A stretch of DNA of 64,000 bases from Fictibacillus marinisediminis. GTDB lineage: Bacteria > Bacillota > Bacilli > Bacillales > Fictibacillaceae. Position 1 is the first letter of the stretch; every line of letters begins with the position of its first letter. The DNA lies in the NCBI RefSeq assembly GCF_023149135.1, contig NZ_JAIWJX010000002.1, positions 1,116,001-1,180,000 on the forward strand, written 5' to 3'. Made by a program: the position numbers and the translations under genes. A model generated the notes under the pieces. It was not told the DNA's origin, searched no databases, and worked only from the letters and a program-made list of their open reading frames with translations. Below, piece by piece: positions 7,769 to 15,664 of the stretch.

Positions 7769-8677
7769 TTATCCAGCTGCCTGCTCCATCCATAAATAAA
7801 AGGTGGCATAGGCTCTCCAGCCTGTCCAATTTTGAGACCACTCGATGATTTCTGGAAGGCTTGGCTTGGAGTGGGAACCAAGCACCTTTTTTAACGCGTT
7901 ATGCAAACCAACGTCTGCAGCAGGAAATGCATCAGGATGGCGCAGGCACCTCATGATGACATAGTTTGCTGACCAGCTCCCGATTCCGCGGATCGAAGTC
8001 AATTTCTTTTCCATCTCGTGAAGGGGCAGTTCTTGGAGTGCTGTTTTGGTTAATCTACCGTTAGAGATTAATTCAGCAGCCTCAAACAAGTACTCTGCCT
8101 TTCGGTTTGTGAACTTCAGGGAGAGCAGATTTTCTTTTGTAAGATTGGCGATTTTATCAGGCTCAGGAAACATCCAATAATCTTTTCCGTTAAATGCCAT
8201 GTTTTCTCCGAAGTGTTCAACTAACCGCCTCTTCAATAAATAAGCCACGTGAAGGCTGACTTGCTGCCCCATTATAGACCAGGCCAAGGCTTCAAACAGG
8301 TCAGACAATCCAATGATTCTCAGCCCTTCCCGCCCTTGGACAACCTTACGCAAAATATGGTTTTCTTCTGCCATTTGATAGAAAGGGGTTAAATCCCGTT
8401 CCAAATCCATCCAATCGATGACGTGATGAACTATCTCTGCTTTTGTATTGTGTTCGGGAACTTCGATTGGAAATGATAGAACGAGGTGCTGATCTGTGGC
8501 CTCCAACTGAATCAAAACACACTCTTTTTCACATCTAACCGCCTTCCTTACGGATTTGTTGTCCATATCCACGGAATGCAGCAGCTCATTTTGATTTCGG
8601 TTTAAATAACGAACACACTCTTCAAAAAGCACATCATGCCGTTTGATCTCAATATATTTTCCCTTGTCACTCCACAT
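7769..8677 (-). CDS. alkA: DNA-3-methyladenine glycosylase II (AlkA type)
   Basis: Base-excision repair enzyme that removes alkylated purines such as 3-methyladenine. The protein (302 aa) has an N-terminal AlkA-like domain, then the glycosylase core beginning near LFEALAWSIMGQQVS, which carries the conserved IxxQQ helix. The helix-hairpin-helix reads LTSIRGIGSWSANYVIMR and the catalytic Asp lies in FPAADVGL. The ATG at 8677 is chosen over an upstream in-frame TTG because AGGAG sits seven bases before it. It stands alone; no Ada regulator is adjacent. Confidence 0.9.
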   Translation of the reverse strand: MWSDKGKYIEIKRHDVLFEECVRYLNRNQNELLHSVDMDNKSVRKAVRCEKECVLIQLEATDQHLVLSFPIEVPEHNTKAEIVHHVIDWMDLERDLTPFYQMAEENHILRKVVQGREGLRIIGLSDLFEALAWSIMGQQVSLHVAYLLKRRLVEHFGENMAFNGKDYWMFPEPDKIANLTKENLLSLKFTNRKAEYLFEAAELISNGRLTKTALQELPLHEMEKKLTSIRGIGSWSANYVIMRCLRHPDAFPAADVGLHNALKKVLGSHSKPSLPEIIEWSQNWTGWRAYATFYLWMEQAAG

Positions 8678-8956
8678 GAACAATCTCCTAAGGTTTTTAA
8701 TATAGGAAGTCGATTAGCTTCCGGCTTCCTCCCGCAGACAGTTGAAGTCTCCTTCATGCTCTGTAGCCAGCCACAGCATTATCAACAAGGACATGGTTGA
8801 ACTTCTCGTGATCCAGACTGAACAAAAAGCTATTTTCAAAGCCTTAGCGGTGTATATGGAAAAATCCCATACGGCTCCCAGAAGTAAAAACGTCCCAGCG
8901 ATTATTAAATGGTTCGGCTTAGCCATCTTACATATGTCTTTTGTAATAGTATCTTA
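8678..8956. other. Gene-poor stretch upstream of alkA
   Basis: Open frames exist on both strands (for example a hydrophobic 70-codon minus-strand frame at 8714-8926), but none has a convincing ribosome binding site or recognisable family. I see no supported gene here; it is probably eroded sequence. Confidence 0.4.
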
Positions 8957-9103
8957 ATGATTGCAACAAACCCTTTAGTCCACTATATCGTAAAGCAGGG
9001 TTACGCAATGGGATCACCTAGCATTATTCAAGCAAATTTGGAGGTCATGGATGGGGTAATACAAAGAACAAGCATTACAGGTAAAGCGATTATAGTAGAA
9101 TAG
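8957..9103 (+). pseudogene. C-terminal remnant, PhzF-like isomerase family
   Basis: The frame reads MIATNPLVHYIVKQGYAMG followed by SPSIIQANLEV and ends TGKAIIVE. The EQGxxMGRPS-type segment followed by a GGKAVxV-type end is characteristic of the C-terminus of PhzF-family proteins. No start site, N-terminal domain or catalytic part is present upstream, so it is a 3' remnant. Assignment is from motif memory and is tentative. Confidence 0.4.
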
Positions 9104-9156
9104 ACCCGCTTAAACCCCTAGAAACCAACCAACTTTCTCGATAACTTATGTAAGGG

Positions 9157-9206
9157 GGTGCCTGGCACCAAAATTACACAAGTATCAAAAGGTGGTGCCA
9201 GACACC
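9157..9206. repeat. GGTGCC(T)GGCACC palindromic repeat, copy 1
   Basis: GGTGCCTGGCACC (9157-9169) and GGTGCCAGACACC (9194-9206) flank ATTACACAAGTATCAAAAG. The two ends pair with each other, and the interior is shared with the copy at 11490-11539 read on the other strand. Confidence 0.8.
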
Positions 9207-9286
9207 AGTAAAATGCTATTTCTTGCTCACACCCACATATTGGGGTAAATTGTAAAAAAGACACAAGTTGAAGAAAGGAACACACT

Positions 9287-10405
9287 ATGAATAAAAAGTT
9301 ATTATCTTTTTTTGGAGGAAACAGTGGAGCTTCAGGCAAAAGTGAACAGATTCAGAATCGTGAAAGCTGGCTTAAGGTGATTGTAATTGGTGCATTTGCT
9401 CTTTTACTTTTTTATAAGATTGCCACCTCGCCATTTGTTTTCCGTTTCTCTGATTTTATTTCTCTCTTTGCTTCTCTTTTTGCGTTGACGATTTCAGTGA
9501 TGTACTATAAAAAATTTAATGACCTCGTTCGCAGATTAGAGGAAGGGTCCATTAAGAGGCAAAGGGATGCTGCCCCGGTAACACAAGCATTTTCTGAAAC
9601 GGTAGCTTCAAGGAATGATCAACAAAATTTAGAAGCAGAAGAAACATTTCTTGAAGGAGAAATGGAGACTCCAAAGGAGAAAATGCTGAAAGAGGAAGAA
9701 CTGCCGGTTGATGATAAGCTGGCAGAGGACGTTCAAGAAGAGCAGGCTGAAGAAGCCTCAGAAAAGGATGAGCCAAAAGAGGTAACAGACGAATTGCTTG
9801 AGGATGCCCAGTCTTCGTCCATTGATCTTCCTGCATCAGAAGAAGGTCTTGTGGCAAAGCCTTCAAGCCATTTATTGGATGATGAGGAACAGGATGACGA
9901 TATATTAGAGCTTAAGAAGTCTGATGAAGATTACAGCTATGAGCCAAATGAAGAAGATATGAAGACTCAGCGCATTAAAGAAGAGGAACTTAAACAGATT
10001 GAGATGGACAAAACCCAGATTTACCAGCAGCTGTATACGAGAGCCGATCTTAATGAAGAAGAGAGGAAATATTTCCAACAGCAGCTTCAGGAAAAAGAAA
10101 CTCAAGCCTCTAATCTAAAACAGGAACTTATTCAGTTTACGAACAAGATCTCACAGGCGATCAATAAAACACCGCAGCTATTTCAAAAGCGTGATTCCAG
10201 GATTGAAGGAATCGTTCGGCTGCTCAAGCCTGACTTTGTAAATACTGCATCATTAAGTGAAATCAATGAACGTCTTGACGAACTGACCATTAATATACCG
10301 GAGGAGACACTGGAATCTCTTCAGCGTGAAGGGTTACTCGATGAATCGTTCCATTTTACCCGTTCTGGTTACAGGGAAGCGATCAACACAAGCAAACTGA
10401 TCTAA
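9287..10405 (+). CDS. Two-TM protein with acidic, coiled-coil cytoplasmic region
   Basis: No family recognised. The 372-residue product has two membrane segments near the N-terminus (about residues 29-46 and 53-72) separated by a very short turn. A highly acidic low-complexity stretch follows (about 100-220, rich in Glu/Asp/Lys), then a Gln/Glu/Lys-rich probable coiled coil (about 225-285), then a compact C-terminal part with INERLDELTINIPEETLE. The layout suggests a membrane-anchored protein with a long cytoplasmic tail. The start has a GAAAGGA ribosome binding site. It is monocistronic, with repeat copy 1 upstream and its own terminator downstream. Confidence 0.75.
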   Translation: MNKKLLSFFGGNSGASGKSEQIQNRESWLKVIVIGAFALLLFYKIATSPFVFRFSDFISLFASLFALTISVMYYKKFNDLVRRLEEGSIKRQRDAAPVTQAFSETVASRNDQQNLEAEETFLEGEMETPKEKMLKEEELPVDDKLAEDVQEEQAEEASEKDEPKEVTDELLEDAQSSSIDLPASEEGLVAKPSSHLLDDEEQDDDILELKKSDEDYSYEPNEEDMKTQRIKEEELKQIEMDKTQIYQQLYTRADLNEEERKYFQQQLQEKETQASNLKQELIQFTNKISQAINKTPQLFQKRDSRIEGIVRLLKPDFVNTASLSEINERLDELTINIPEETLESLQREGLLDESFHFTRSGYREAINTSKLI

Positions 10406-10424
10406 TCTATTTATATTTTAAAGA

Positions 10425-10459
10425 AAAGAAGCATCTGCATAAAGGGTGCTTCTTTTTTG
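10425..10459 (+). terminator. Intrinsic terminator
   Basis: AAGAAGCA pairs with TGCTTCTT and a T-run follows, directly after the two-TM protein gene. Confidence 0.8.
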
Positions 10460-10475
10460 ATTCCAAATAAAAAAG

Positions 10476-10508
10476 GGTGCCAGGCACCGAAATTCCGGTG
10501 CCTGGCAC
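10476..10508. repeat. GGTGCCAGGCACC palindromic repeat, copy 2 (short form)
   Basis: GGTGCCAGGCACC and GGTGCCTGGCAC flank only GAAATTCC. It lies 17 bases past the stop of the minus-strand RsbR-type gene and may serve as its terminator hairpin, although no strong U-run follows on the minus strand. Confidence 0.75.
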
Positions 10509-10524
10509 TCCAAAAGAAATGCAC

Positions 10525-11376
10525 TTACATTTCCCGCTTAAATCCCAAATATTGAAGGGCCAGATGCAGGCTGGAAAATGTGGTGACCCCATTAAATTCT
10601 ACACCAAGTGCGGTCATTGTCAGAGCAAGCTCTGGGCGAAGGCCGCTGATTTTTGTCTTTACACCAATCAGTTCGAGTGCTTGAATGACCTGATGGATTT
10701 TTTGCGCGACCATCGTATCAATGATTGGTACTCCAGATAAATCCAGAATAAGGTGATCGAGCTTTAGGTCTACCGAACTCCGCAAGGCGTTTTCCATGAG
10801 CACCTGAGCGCGATTTGTATCGATATCGCCAATCATAGGCAGAATACCCACTCCGTCCCCGAGAGGCACAACGGGAACAGATAGTTCATCGATCTCATGC
10901 CCGGCGGTCTCCAGGTTGGAAGCGTGTTTTTCCATATAAGAAGTACTCACCATAAGAACAGCAGTATCAACTACGGAATCAAATTCAGAAATCAATTCGT
11001 AAAACGTATCGAGATCAAACTTCTGCGTTTTGGCTTCTTCTTTTATGATGATGCCGATTTTAGTACGGTAAAAATGTACTTCTTCGATGGCACGATCCAA
11101 TGGGATATTAAGCGAAACAAAGATATCAGCATATTCAGATCCCCATTCCTTCAGCCTTTCAATAGAGACAGCTGGTGGAAGCGATACGGTCTCTCCATAC
11201 AAATGAATCAGTTTCATACGAAGATGTTCTAACCGGCTCCGATTGTTTCCTAAGTGGCTGTAATGGAATCGATCTTCATCTAATATGGTCTTCGCTAAGG
11301 TTTCTTTTTGATTTAAAATAAGCCTGCTCATTGTTTTGAAATAGGGGCTAGTTTCTTTGCTCAATACTTTCGACAC
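10525..11376 (-). CDS. RsbR-type STAS domain protein
   Basis: Probable stressosome-type regulator. Residues about 1-150 form a non-heme-globin-like all-helical N-terminal domain of the RsbR kind; about 165-275 form a STAS domain beginning LSVPVVPLGDGVGILPMIGDID. Thr residues in GDIDTNRA and GVPIIDTMVA align with the phosphorylated Thr positions of RsbR. In the family such proteins assemble with RsbS and RsbT and control sigma-B. Neither partner is adjacent, so this is a stand-alone paralog. The ATG has an AGGAGGGG site upstream. Palindromic repeats flank both ends of the gene. Confidence 0.82.
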   Translation of the reverse strand: MSKVLSKETSPYFKTMSRLILNQKETLAKTILDEDRFHYSHLGNNRSRLEHLRMKLIHLYGETVSLPPAVSIERLKEWGSEYADIFVSLNIPLDRAIEEVHFYRTKIGIIIKEEAKTQKFDLDTFYELISEFDSVVDTAVLMVSTSYMEKHASNLETAGHEIDELSVPVVPLGDGVGILPMIGDIDTNRAQVLMENALRSSVDLKLDHLILDLSGVPIIDTMVAQKIHQVIQALELIGVKTKISGLRPELALTMTALGVEFNGVTTFSSLHLALQYLGFKREM

Positions 11377-11489
11377 TTTCAGACCCCTCCTTTAATAAAG
11401 AATAAAAAAACAGTTTTTATAGTTTTCGTCCTATTTCCGTTTTTTGTAACGTATTAAGAGGGGAAATGAATGCTCTATGAGCTTAAAAT

Positions 11490-11539
11490 GGTGCCAGGCA
11501 CCGCTTTTACATACTTGTGTAATCGCGGTGCCTGGCACC
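11490..11539. repeat. GGTGCCAGGCACC palindromic repeat, copy 3
   Basis: GGTGCCAGGCACC (11490-11502) and GGTGCCTGGCACC (11527-11539) flank an interior whose reverse complement contains ATTACACAAGTAT and AAAAG, the same interior as copy 1. It sits between the divergent RsbR-type and YitT-type genes. Confidence 0.8.
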
Positions 11540-11679
11540 TTTCATTTTTCAGCGGAAGGTTTACTCCAGTGCGATAAGGATAATATTAAACGAGATGTTA
11601 TATCTTTTGTTACATAAAAAAGTTCATTATAGTAGGATACATATGTTGGTACATAATTGCTTGAAAAGAAGGGTTGCAC

Positions 11680-12522
11680 ATGCTGGGAAATAGAGTGGTC
11701 AGAATTGCTTTTGAAGTGCTTTGCATTATTTTTGGGAGTTTGCTCATTGGGGTAGGATCGAATACGCTGCTTTTGCCGGCACATTTACTTTCTGGCGGCC
11801 TGATGGGTATTTGCATGATCATCTACAATACGTCAGGCTGGTCGGTCGGAACGCAATATTTTCTCTATAATATTCCGCTCCTAGTCCTGGCCTATATTCA
11901 TCTGGGCAAGAAATTTATTATTTATACACTGCTGGCGGTTGGTTTCGATTCACTGTTTCTGCATCTTATACCGATTAAGATGATGTGGACACACAATATT
12001 ATTCTTGCCTCGATCTTCGGGGGTGTGGTTTCTTTTGCTGGCGGAGCCATTATGCTTCGTGCCGGAGGTTCAAATGGGGGACTCGATGTTCTCGGGCGAG
12101 TGATCGCCAAGTATAAAAATCTTTCGATCGCCCGCTTCGGCCTGATCATGAATTTTATCATTATTTCCGTTTCCGCTGTTATCTTCAATGTACAGTCGGC
12201 CATGTTCACGATTCTTTCGATGTATGTCGGCGCGAAAACATACGATACCATCCTGACTGTGGCAGAAAGAAGTTCCGTCATGATTGTGACCGATAAAGGA
12301 AACGAGGTGTCAGGTGCCTTAAACGAAGCCTTTAACCGGGGGGTAACATTTTGGGAAGGTGAAGGAGCGTATTCTCATGAAAGCAAACAGGTAGTTTTTT
12401 GTGTCATTGTGAATATTCAATGGGCTGATTTGGTTGATATTGTGAAAGGTATTGATGAGACAGCCTTTATTTCGGCGATTCCTGCTCATAAGATTGTCGG
12501 AAACTTTAAAAATGTGTGGTAA
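11680..12522 (+). CDS. YitT family membrane protein (DUF161/DUF2179)
   Basis: A 280-residue protein with about five N-terminal membrane helices (about residues 10-185) containing the family motifs GSNTLLLPAHLLSGG and RAGGSNGGLDVLGR, then a soluble C-terminal DUF2179 domain with the AFNRGVTFWEGEGAYS and FISAIPAHKIVG segments. Members are widespread in Firmicutes; the transported substrate, if any, is unknown. The ATG at 11680 is chosen over a TTG two codons upstream because AGAAGGG is spaced six bases from it. A terminator follows the stop. Confidence 0.88.
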   Translation: MLGNRVVRIAFEVLCIIFGSLLIGVGSNTLLLPAHLLSGGLMGICMIIYNTSGWSVGTQYFLYNIPLLVLAYIHLGKKFIIYTLLAVGFDSLFLHLIPIKMMWTHNIILASIFGGVVSFAGGAIMLRAGGSNGGLDVLGRVIAKYKNLSIARFGLIMNFIIISVSAVIFNVQSAMFTILSMYVGAKTYDTILTVAERSSVMIVTDKGNEVSGALNEAFNRGVTFWEGEGAYSHESKQVVFCVIVNIQWADLVDIVKGIDETAFISAIPAHKIVGNFKNVW

Positions 12523-12526
12523 AACA

Positions 12527-12554
12527 AAACCTGCCCAAGAAGGCAGGTTTTTGT
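12527..12554. terminator. Bidirectional terminator
   Basis: AAAACCTGCC / GGCAGGTTTT hairpin between convergent YitT-type and ArsR-type genes. The stem sequence is the same as in the terminator at 6432. Confidence 0.85.
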
Positions 12555-12559
12555 TATGT

Positions 12560-12880
12560 CTAAGAGTCTTTTTCCACTAAAGTTTTTAGCATCGACATCT
12601 TGTTCTGCCAGAACTGTTCGAAGTAGGAGAGCCATTGCTCCAATTCAGACAAAGGCTCAGCTTGAAGCGTGTACAGCTTTTCCCTGCCGGACTTTCGATT
12701 TTTTACTAAACCTGCTTCAGACAGTATGAGCAGGTGCTTGGAGACTGCCGTCCGGGTCATAGGGAATTTTTCCGTGATTTCTGTAATGGCGAGTTCTTTC
12801 CCAGCCAGTATTTTTAAAATGTCACGGCGTGTAGGATCGGCGATGGCCTGGAAGACGTCGTGCTTTTTAGCTGTGTTCAT
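12560..12880 (-). CDS. ArsR family transcriptional regulator
   Basis: A 106-residue winged-helix repressor: FQAIADPTRRDILKIL, then the recognition helix region TRTAVSKHLLILSEAGLV and the wing KSGREKLYTL. It has no metal-binding CxC in the recognition helix and ends with a long amphipathic helix, like the SdpR-type regulators that pair with AHSA1/SRPBCC genes. It is the second gene of a two-gene operon, its ATG overlapping the upstream stop (TAATG). It probably represses its own operon through the AACCAAATGGTT sites described below. Confidence 0.88.
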   Translation of the reverse strand: MNTAKKHDVFQAIADPTRRDILKILAGKELAITEITEKFPMTRTAVSKHLLILSEAGLVKNRKSGREKLYTLQAEPLSELEQWLSYFEQFWQNKMSMLKTLVEKDS

Positions 12881-13314
12881 TATTTTTCAACAGTTTGCTT
12901 TAAGCTCTGCATAATTTTTGCCCAGCCGCCGTTCATATTGTCCCGTACAGCGGATACTTTTTGCTGTGCTTTTGGAAGGATGGCATCTGGATGGCCCCAA
13001 CCGCCATGTGTGAGTGTAAAATGGGTTTTGCCATCCTCTTCTTTTAGTTCAAATGTGACAATCCAGCCAAATTGATCCCATGCAAAAGAAAGCTTATTCG
13101 GCTCATCCACGACCAGCACTTTACATGGTGAAGGACCGAATGGAGATTGGATATGAAATTCATGGCCGACTTCCGATTCAAAATCATTGGGCATAAACCA
13201 GGAGGAAATCCCTTCTGCTGTCGCTACCGTTTTCCAGACTTTTTCGATGGGTGCATTAAAAACTTCCGTGTATTGAATATCTTTTACTCGTTCTTCCATT
13301 GGATTGGACATCAT
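12880..13314 (-). CDS. SRPBCC/AHSA1 domain protein
   Basis: A 144-residue START-like hydrophobic-pocket protein. The typical beginning YTEVFNAPIEKVWKTVATAEGISSWF and the C-terminal helix LPKAQQKVSAVRDNMNGGWA are visible. These proteins bind small hydrophobic ligands; the substrate is unknown. The reading frame is open further upstream, but GCGAGG lies just before the ATG pair at 13314/13311, which is taken as the start. The stop overlaps the ATG of the ArsR-type gene (TAATG), so the two are translated together. Confidence 0.82.
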   Translation of the reverse strand: MMSNPMEERVKDIQYTEVFNAPIEKVWKTVATAEGISSWFMPNDFESEVGHEFHIQSPFGPSPCKVLVVDEPNKLSFAWDQFGWIVTFELKEEDGKTHFTLTHGGWGHPDAILPKAQQKVSAVRDNMNGGWAKIMQSLKQTVEK

Positions 13315-13342
13315 TTTAACCTCGCTTTTGATAAAAATATAA

Positions 13343-13395
13343 AACCAAATGGTTTCTCTTTCTGAATTATATACAACCATTTGGTTTCGTGTCAA
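13343..13395 (-). promoter_or_regulatory. Promoter with two candidate repressor operators
   Basis: On the minus strand TTGACA (13390-13395) and TATAAT (13366-13371) are 18 bases apart. A near-palindrome AACCATTTGGTT (plus strand 13375-13386) fills the spacer, and its reverse complement AACCAAATGGTT (13343-13354) lies just past the -10. The paired sites straddle the promoter of the SRPBCC-ArsR operon, as expected for autorepression. Confidence 0.75.
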
Positions 13396-13422
13396 CAATG
13401 TTTCGGTTTTTTACAAATATTA

Positions 13423-13429
13423 CATAGTA
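13423..13429 (+). promoter_or_regulatory. Possible sigma-G -10 element
   Basis: CATAGTA fits the forespore sigma-G -10 pattern CATNNTA and lies 58 bases before the spore-protein gene. No good -35 is visible, so this is tentative. Confidence 0.35.
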
Positions 13430-13486
13430 TGGTTCTCCGCCATTGGAGAGAGAATTTAAGTATACCAATCGAGGAGGTGAACACAC

Positions 13487-13690
13487 ATGGCTCAACAAAA
13501 TAACGAACTAGTTGTTAAAGGTGCTCAACAAGCTATCGACCAAATGAAGTACGAAATCGCTTCTGAATTTGGTGTACAACTTGGTGCTGACCAAACAGCT
13601 CGTGCTAACGGATCTGTTGGTGGAGAAATCACTAAACGTCTAGTAGCTCAAGCTCAATCTCAACTTTCTGGATTTGGTGGAACACGCTAA
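13487..13690 (+). CDS. Alpha/beta-type small acid-soluble spore protein
   Basis: A 67-residue DNA-binding spore protein that coats forespore DNA in an A-like form and protects it from UV and heat. It contains both family signatures: [15 protein letters not shown] (with the Glu-Phe/Ala region cut by the germination protease) and [16 protein letters not shown]. The start has a GAGGAGGTG site. A strong terminator follows. A close paralog lies at 14694. Confidence 0.95.
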   Translation: MAQQNNELVVKGAQQAIDQMKYEIASEFGVQLGADQTARANGSVGGEITKRLVAQAQSQLSGFGGTR

Positions 13691-13723
13691 TTCTAGCGAA
13701 GACATAACAGAATACTCAATGGA

Positions 13724-13760
13724 CAAGGCTGCCTATTCTAAATAGGCAGTCCTTATTTTT
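13724..13760 (+). terminator. Intrinsic terminator
   Basis: TGCCTATT / ATAGGCA stem with outer AAGG/CCTT pairs and a T-run after the spore-protein gene. Confidence 0.85.
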
Positions 13761-13843
13761 TTCCAATCATTAAAAAGTATGAGTGTCAACATTATGTCAA
13801 ATAATACAGTTGTGTACGAGATTCTACTTTCGGAGGTCATGAA

Positions 13844-14566
13844 ATGGTATGGTCACAGCAGAGCATCAATCAGTTTAAAGACCGTCTCCAGCAGATGCAA
13901 AATGAATTGAACGAGCGGTTGGCGTATAACCGTCATTATGGAAATGAGTTAGAGCTTATTAAAGAATCGGTCAGCGAGCTTTCGAGTTATGATAACCATC
14001 CGGGGGATCTGGGCACAGAATTGTTCGAAAGGCAAAAAGATATTGCATTGAATGAATTAAATGAATCGGAATTGAAATCCATTCATCAGGCACTTGAAAG
14101 AATTAATGCAGGGGAATATGGATATTGCAAAACGTGCGGACAGCCAATCAGTATGGAAAGACTAGAGGCCTTGCCTACAACGGCGTACTGCAAAGAACAT
14201 AGCCTTGAACAAAGCAGTTCCAATAACCGGCCAATTGAAGAAGAAGTATTGAAGCCTCCATATAGCCAATATAATAATGATCAAAAAGATGCAACCTTTT
14301 ACGATTCAGAAGATTCCTGGCAGGACGTAGCTGTTTACGGGACGAGTGAGTCCCCATCAGATTTCTCGGAAAATGGAATGATGAATTATAATGAAATGTT
14401 TATTGAATCCGAAGAAAATGTGGGGTACGTTGAGGATATTGAAGGTTTTATCGCAACAGACATGGATGGAAGCAATACTCGCATCATTCCGAATAAAATG
14501 CACAAAGATTATGAACGGTTTTTGGTGGATCAGGAACAAACGGACGACGATTCTGACTATGTGTAA
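13844..14566 (+). CDS. yteA: TraR/DksA-type zinc finger protein, YteA family
   Basis: A 240-residue protein of the sporulation-associated YteA family. Residues 1-80 are helical and coiled-coil-like with the GDLGTELFERQKDIAL motif. The DksA zinc-finger region follows: YCKTCGQPI (CxxC) and a second half YCKEH in which the last ligand is His rather than Cys. The C-terminal half is acidic and variable. The start has CGGAGG at seven bases. It lies between two SASP genes, in keeping with a spore-related role. The molecular target is unknown. Confidence 0.85.
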   Translation: MVWSQQSINQFKDRLQQMQNELNERLAYNRHYGNELELIKESVSELSSYDNHPGDLGTELFERQKDIALNELNESELKSIHQALERINAGEYGYCKTCGQPISMERLEALPTTAYCKEHSLEQSSSNNRPIEEEVLKPPYSQYNNDQKDATFYDSEDSWQDVAVYGTSESPSDFSENGMMNYNEMFIESEENVGYVEDIEGFIATDMDGSNTRIIPNKMHKDYERFLVDQEQTDDDSDYV

Positions 14567-14567
14567 T

Positions 14568-14602
14568 CATAAACTCCTTATCAAGCTGGATAAGGAGTTT
14601 AT
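14568..14602 (+). terminator. Intrinsic terminator
   Basis: AAACTCCTTATC pairs with GATAAGGAGTTT; a short T-rich tail follows. Confidence 0.85.
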
Positions 14603-14693
14603 TTGTGTTAATGAAAAGAGGAATTATTTTCATTCAATTTTGTATAAAAAAACTTCTTAGAGAGATGTTAAAAAAAAGGAGGTGAACATACAT

Positions 14694-14891
14694 ATGGCAA
14701 AGCAATCTAATCAAGTATTAGTACAAGGTGCTCAACAAGCACTTGATCAAATGAAGTGGGAAATCGCTTCTGAATTTGGAGTTCAGCTTGGAGCTGACAC
14801 TACTTCCCGTCAAAACGGATCTGTAGGCGGAGAAATTACAAAACGTTTAGTGGCTACTGCTCAACAGCAGCTTTCTGGTTACGCTCGTTAA
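14694..14891 (+). CDS. Alpha/beta-type small acid-soluble spore protein
   Basis: A 65-residue paralog of the protein at 13487: it shares the [15 protein letters not shown] and [13 protein letters not shown] signatures. An in-frame GTG lies inside the AAAGGAGGTG ribosome binding site, so the ATG at 14694 (MAKQSNQ) is the true start. Expected to be forespore-specific. A GC-rich terminator follows. Confidence 0.95.
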   Translation: MAKQSNQVLVQGAQQALDQMKWEIASEFGVQLGADTTSRQNGSVGGEITKRLVATAQQQLSGYAR

Positions 14892-14901
14892 TTTCAATGA
14901 A

Positions 14902-14936
14902 AAAGCTGGCCGCAGTGCTGCGGACCAGCTTTTTCT
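14902..14936 (+). terminator. Intrinsic terminator
   Basis: AAAAAGCTGG and CCGCAG pair with CTGCGG and CCAGCTTTTT after the second SASP gene. Confidence 0.9.
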
Positions 14937-14946
14937 TATTTCTGAT

Positions 14947-15084
14947 CTAAATCTTCTTCACCCATGAATTGGTGTCATATCCTATCACTTGCCAGTAGCC
15001 CAAATACGAGTGATCAATGAATTCCATTCGTACGAGTACGAGTCCACTGGCTCCCGTAACTATTGTGTAATGGAACCAAACCAT
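14947..15084 (-). pseudogene. Possible C-terminal remnant or 45-codon ORF, unknown
   Basis: A minus-strand frame with protein-like composition reads FIDHSYLGYWQVIGYDTNSW and ends WVKKI. It stays open a few codons upstream of the ATG and no good ribosome binding site is seen. It may be the tail of a lost secreted or membrane protein; the family is not recognised. Confidence 0.3.
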
Positions 15085-15188
15085 TGAAGAGGGAGCGATG
15101 TTTCTTTTTAATCAATAATCGGGCATATTATGGAACAACATCTATAAAAGGGACCCTTTTTAATGTTATGCCTAGATTTTTGGCAAAT

Positions 15189-15217
15189 AAAAAGCTACAA
15201 GGAAATTCTTGTAGCCG
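15189..15217 (-). terminator. Intrinsic terminator
   Basis: Read on the minus strand, GGCTACAAG / CTTGTAGC followed by TTTTTATTT lies just after the WGxxGxxG-type gene. Confidence 0.8.
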
Positions 15218-15224
15218 ACTTTAC

Positions 15225-15494
15225 TTATTTGTGTGCCTCTTCTCGATCTCTGCGTCTTAGTCCTAACAGGCCTACTAATCCAAGTAGCCCAATCCATTCC
15301 CAGTTTGTATCATTATCGTTGTTATCGTTAACAGTAGAGACATTTCGAGTAGCTGGAGTGCGATCGTTGTAATTATTATTTGTGATTCTGTCTCCGCGAT
15401 CCATCATGTCCGTCCCGCGTTCAGCAAATGCTGGCATGGAAAATGTAAAAATGGAAATAGCAATGGCACATATTAAAGCAGTTATTTTATTCAT
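15225..15494 (-). CDS. WGxxGxxG-anchored small secreted protein
   Basis: An 89-residue protein with a signal peptide (residues about 1-24, ending PAFAE), a polar Asn/Asp-rich middle and a C-terminal hydrophobic segment WEWIGLLGLVGLLGLRRR followed by charged residues. This matches the small WGxxGxxG class of Bacillaceae surface proteins, with a first Gly replaced by Glu (WEW). The C-terminal helix plus Arg cluster looks like a membrane anchor or sorting signal. Function is unknown. A GGAGGGATAAC ribosome binding site precedes ATG and a terminator follows the stop. Confidence 0.75.
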   Translation of the reverse strand: MNKITALICAIAISIFTFSMPAFAERGTDMMDRGDRITNNNYNDRTPATRNVSTVNDNNDNDTNWEWIGLLGLVGLLGLRRRDREEAHK

Positions 15495-15664
15495 CAGTTA
15501 TCCCTCCTTTCCAAACATCTATAATGTTTCCTAAAAGTAAAGCTTTATCCCTTAAAGCAAGGACAAATTTTTACCTTTTGTAGTAAAACATTTCACGGAT
15601 ATCTTTTAGTCGTCTAGACAATTCTATATATTGTGGCCTGAAATCAAGAGAGAGGTGGTCCACA

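Noticed and set aside
8714..8926. Minus-strand 70-codon hydrophobic frame as a small membrane protein
   Set aside because: No ribosome binding site and no recognisable conservation; overlaps equally long frames on the plus strand.
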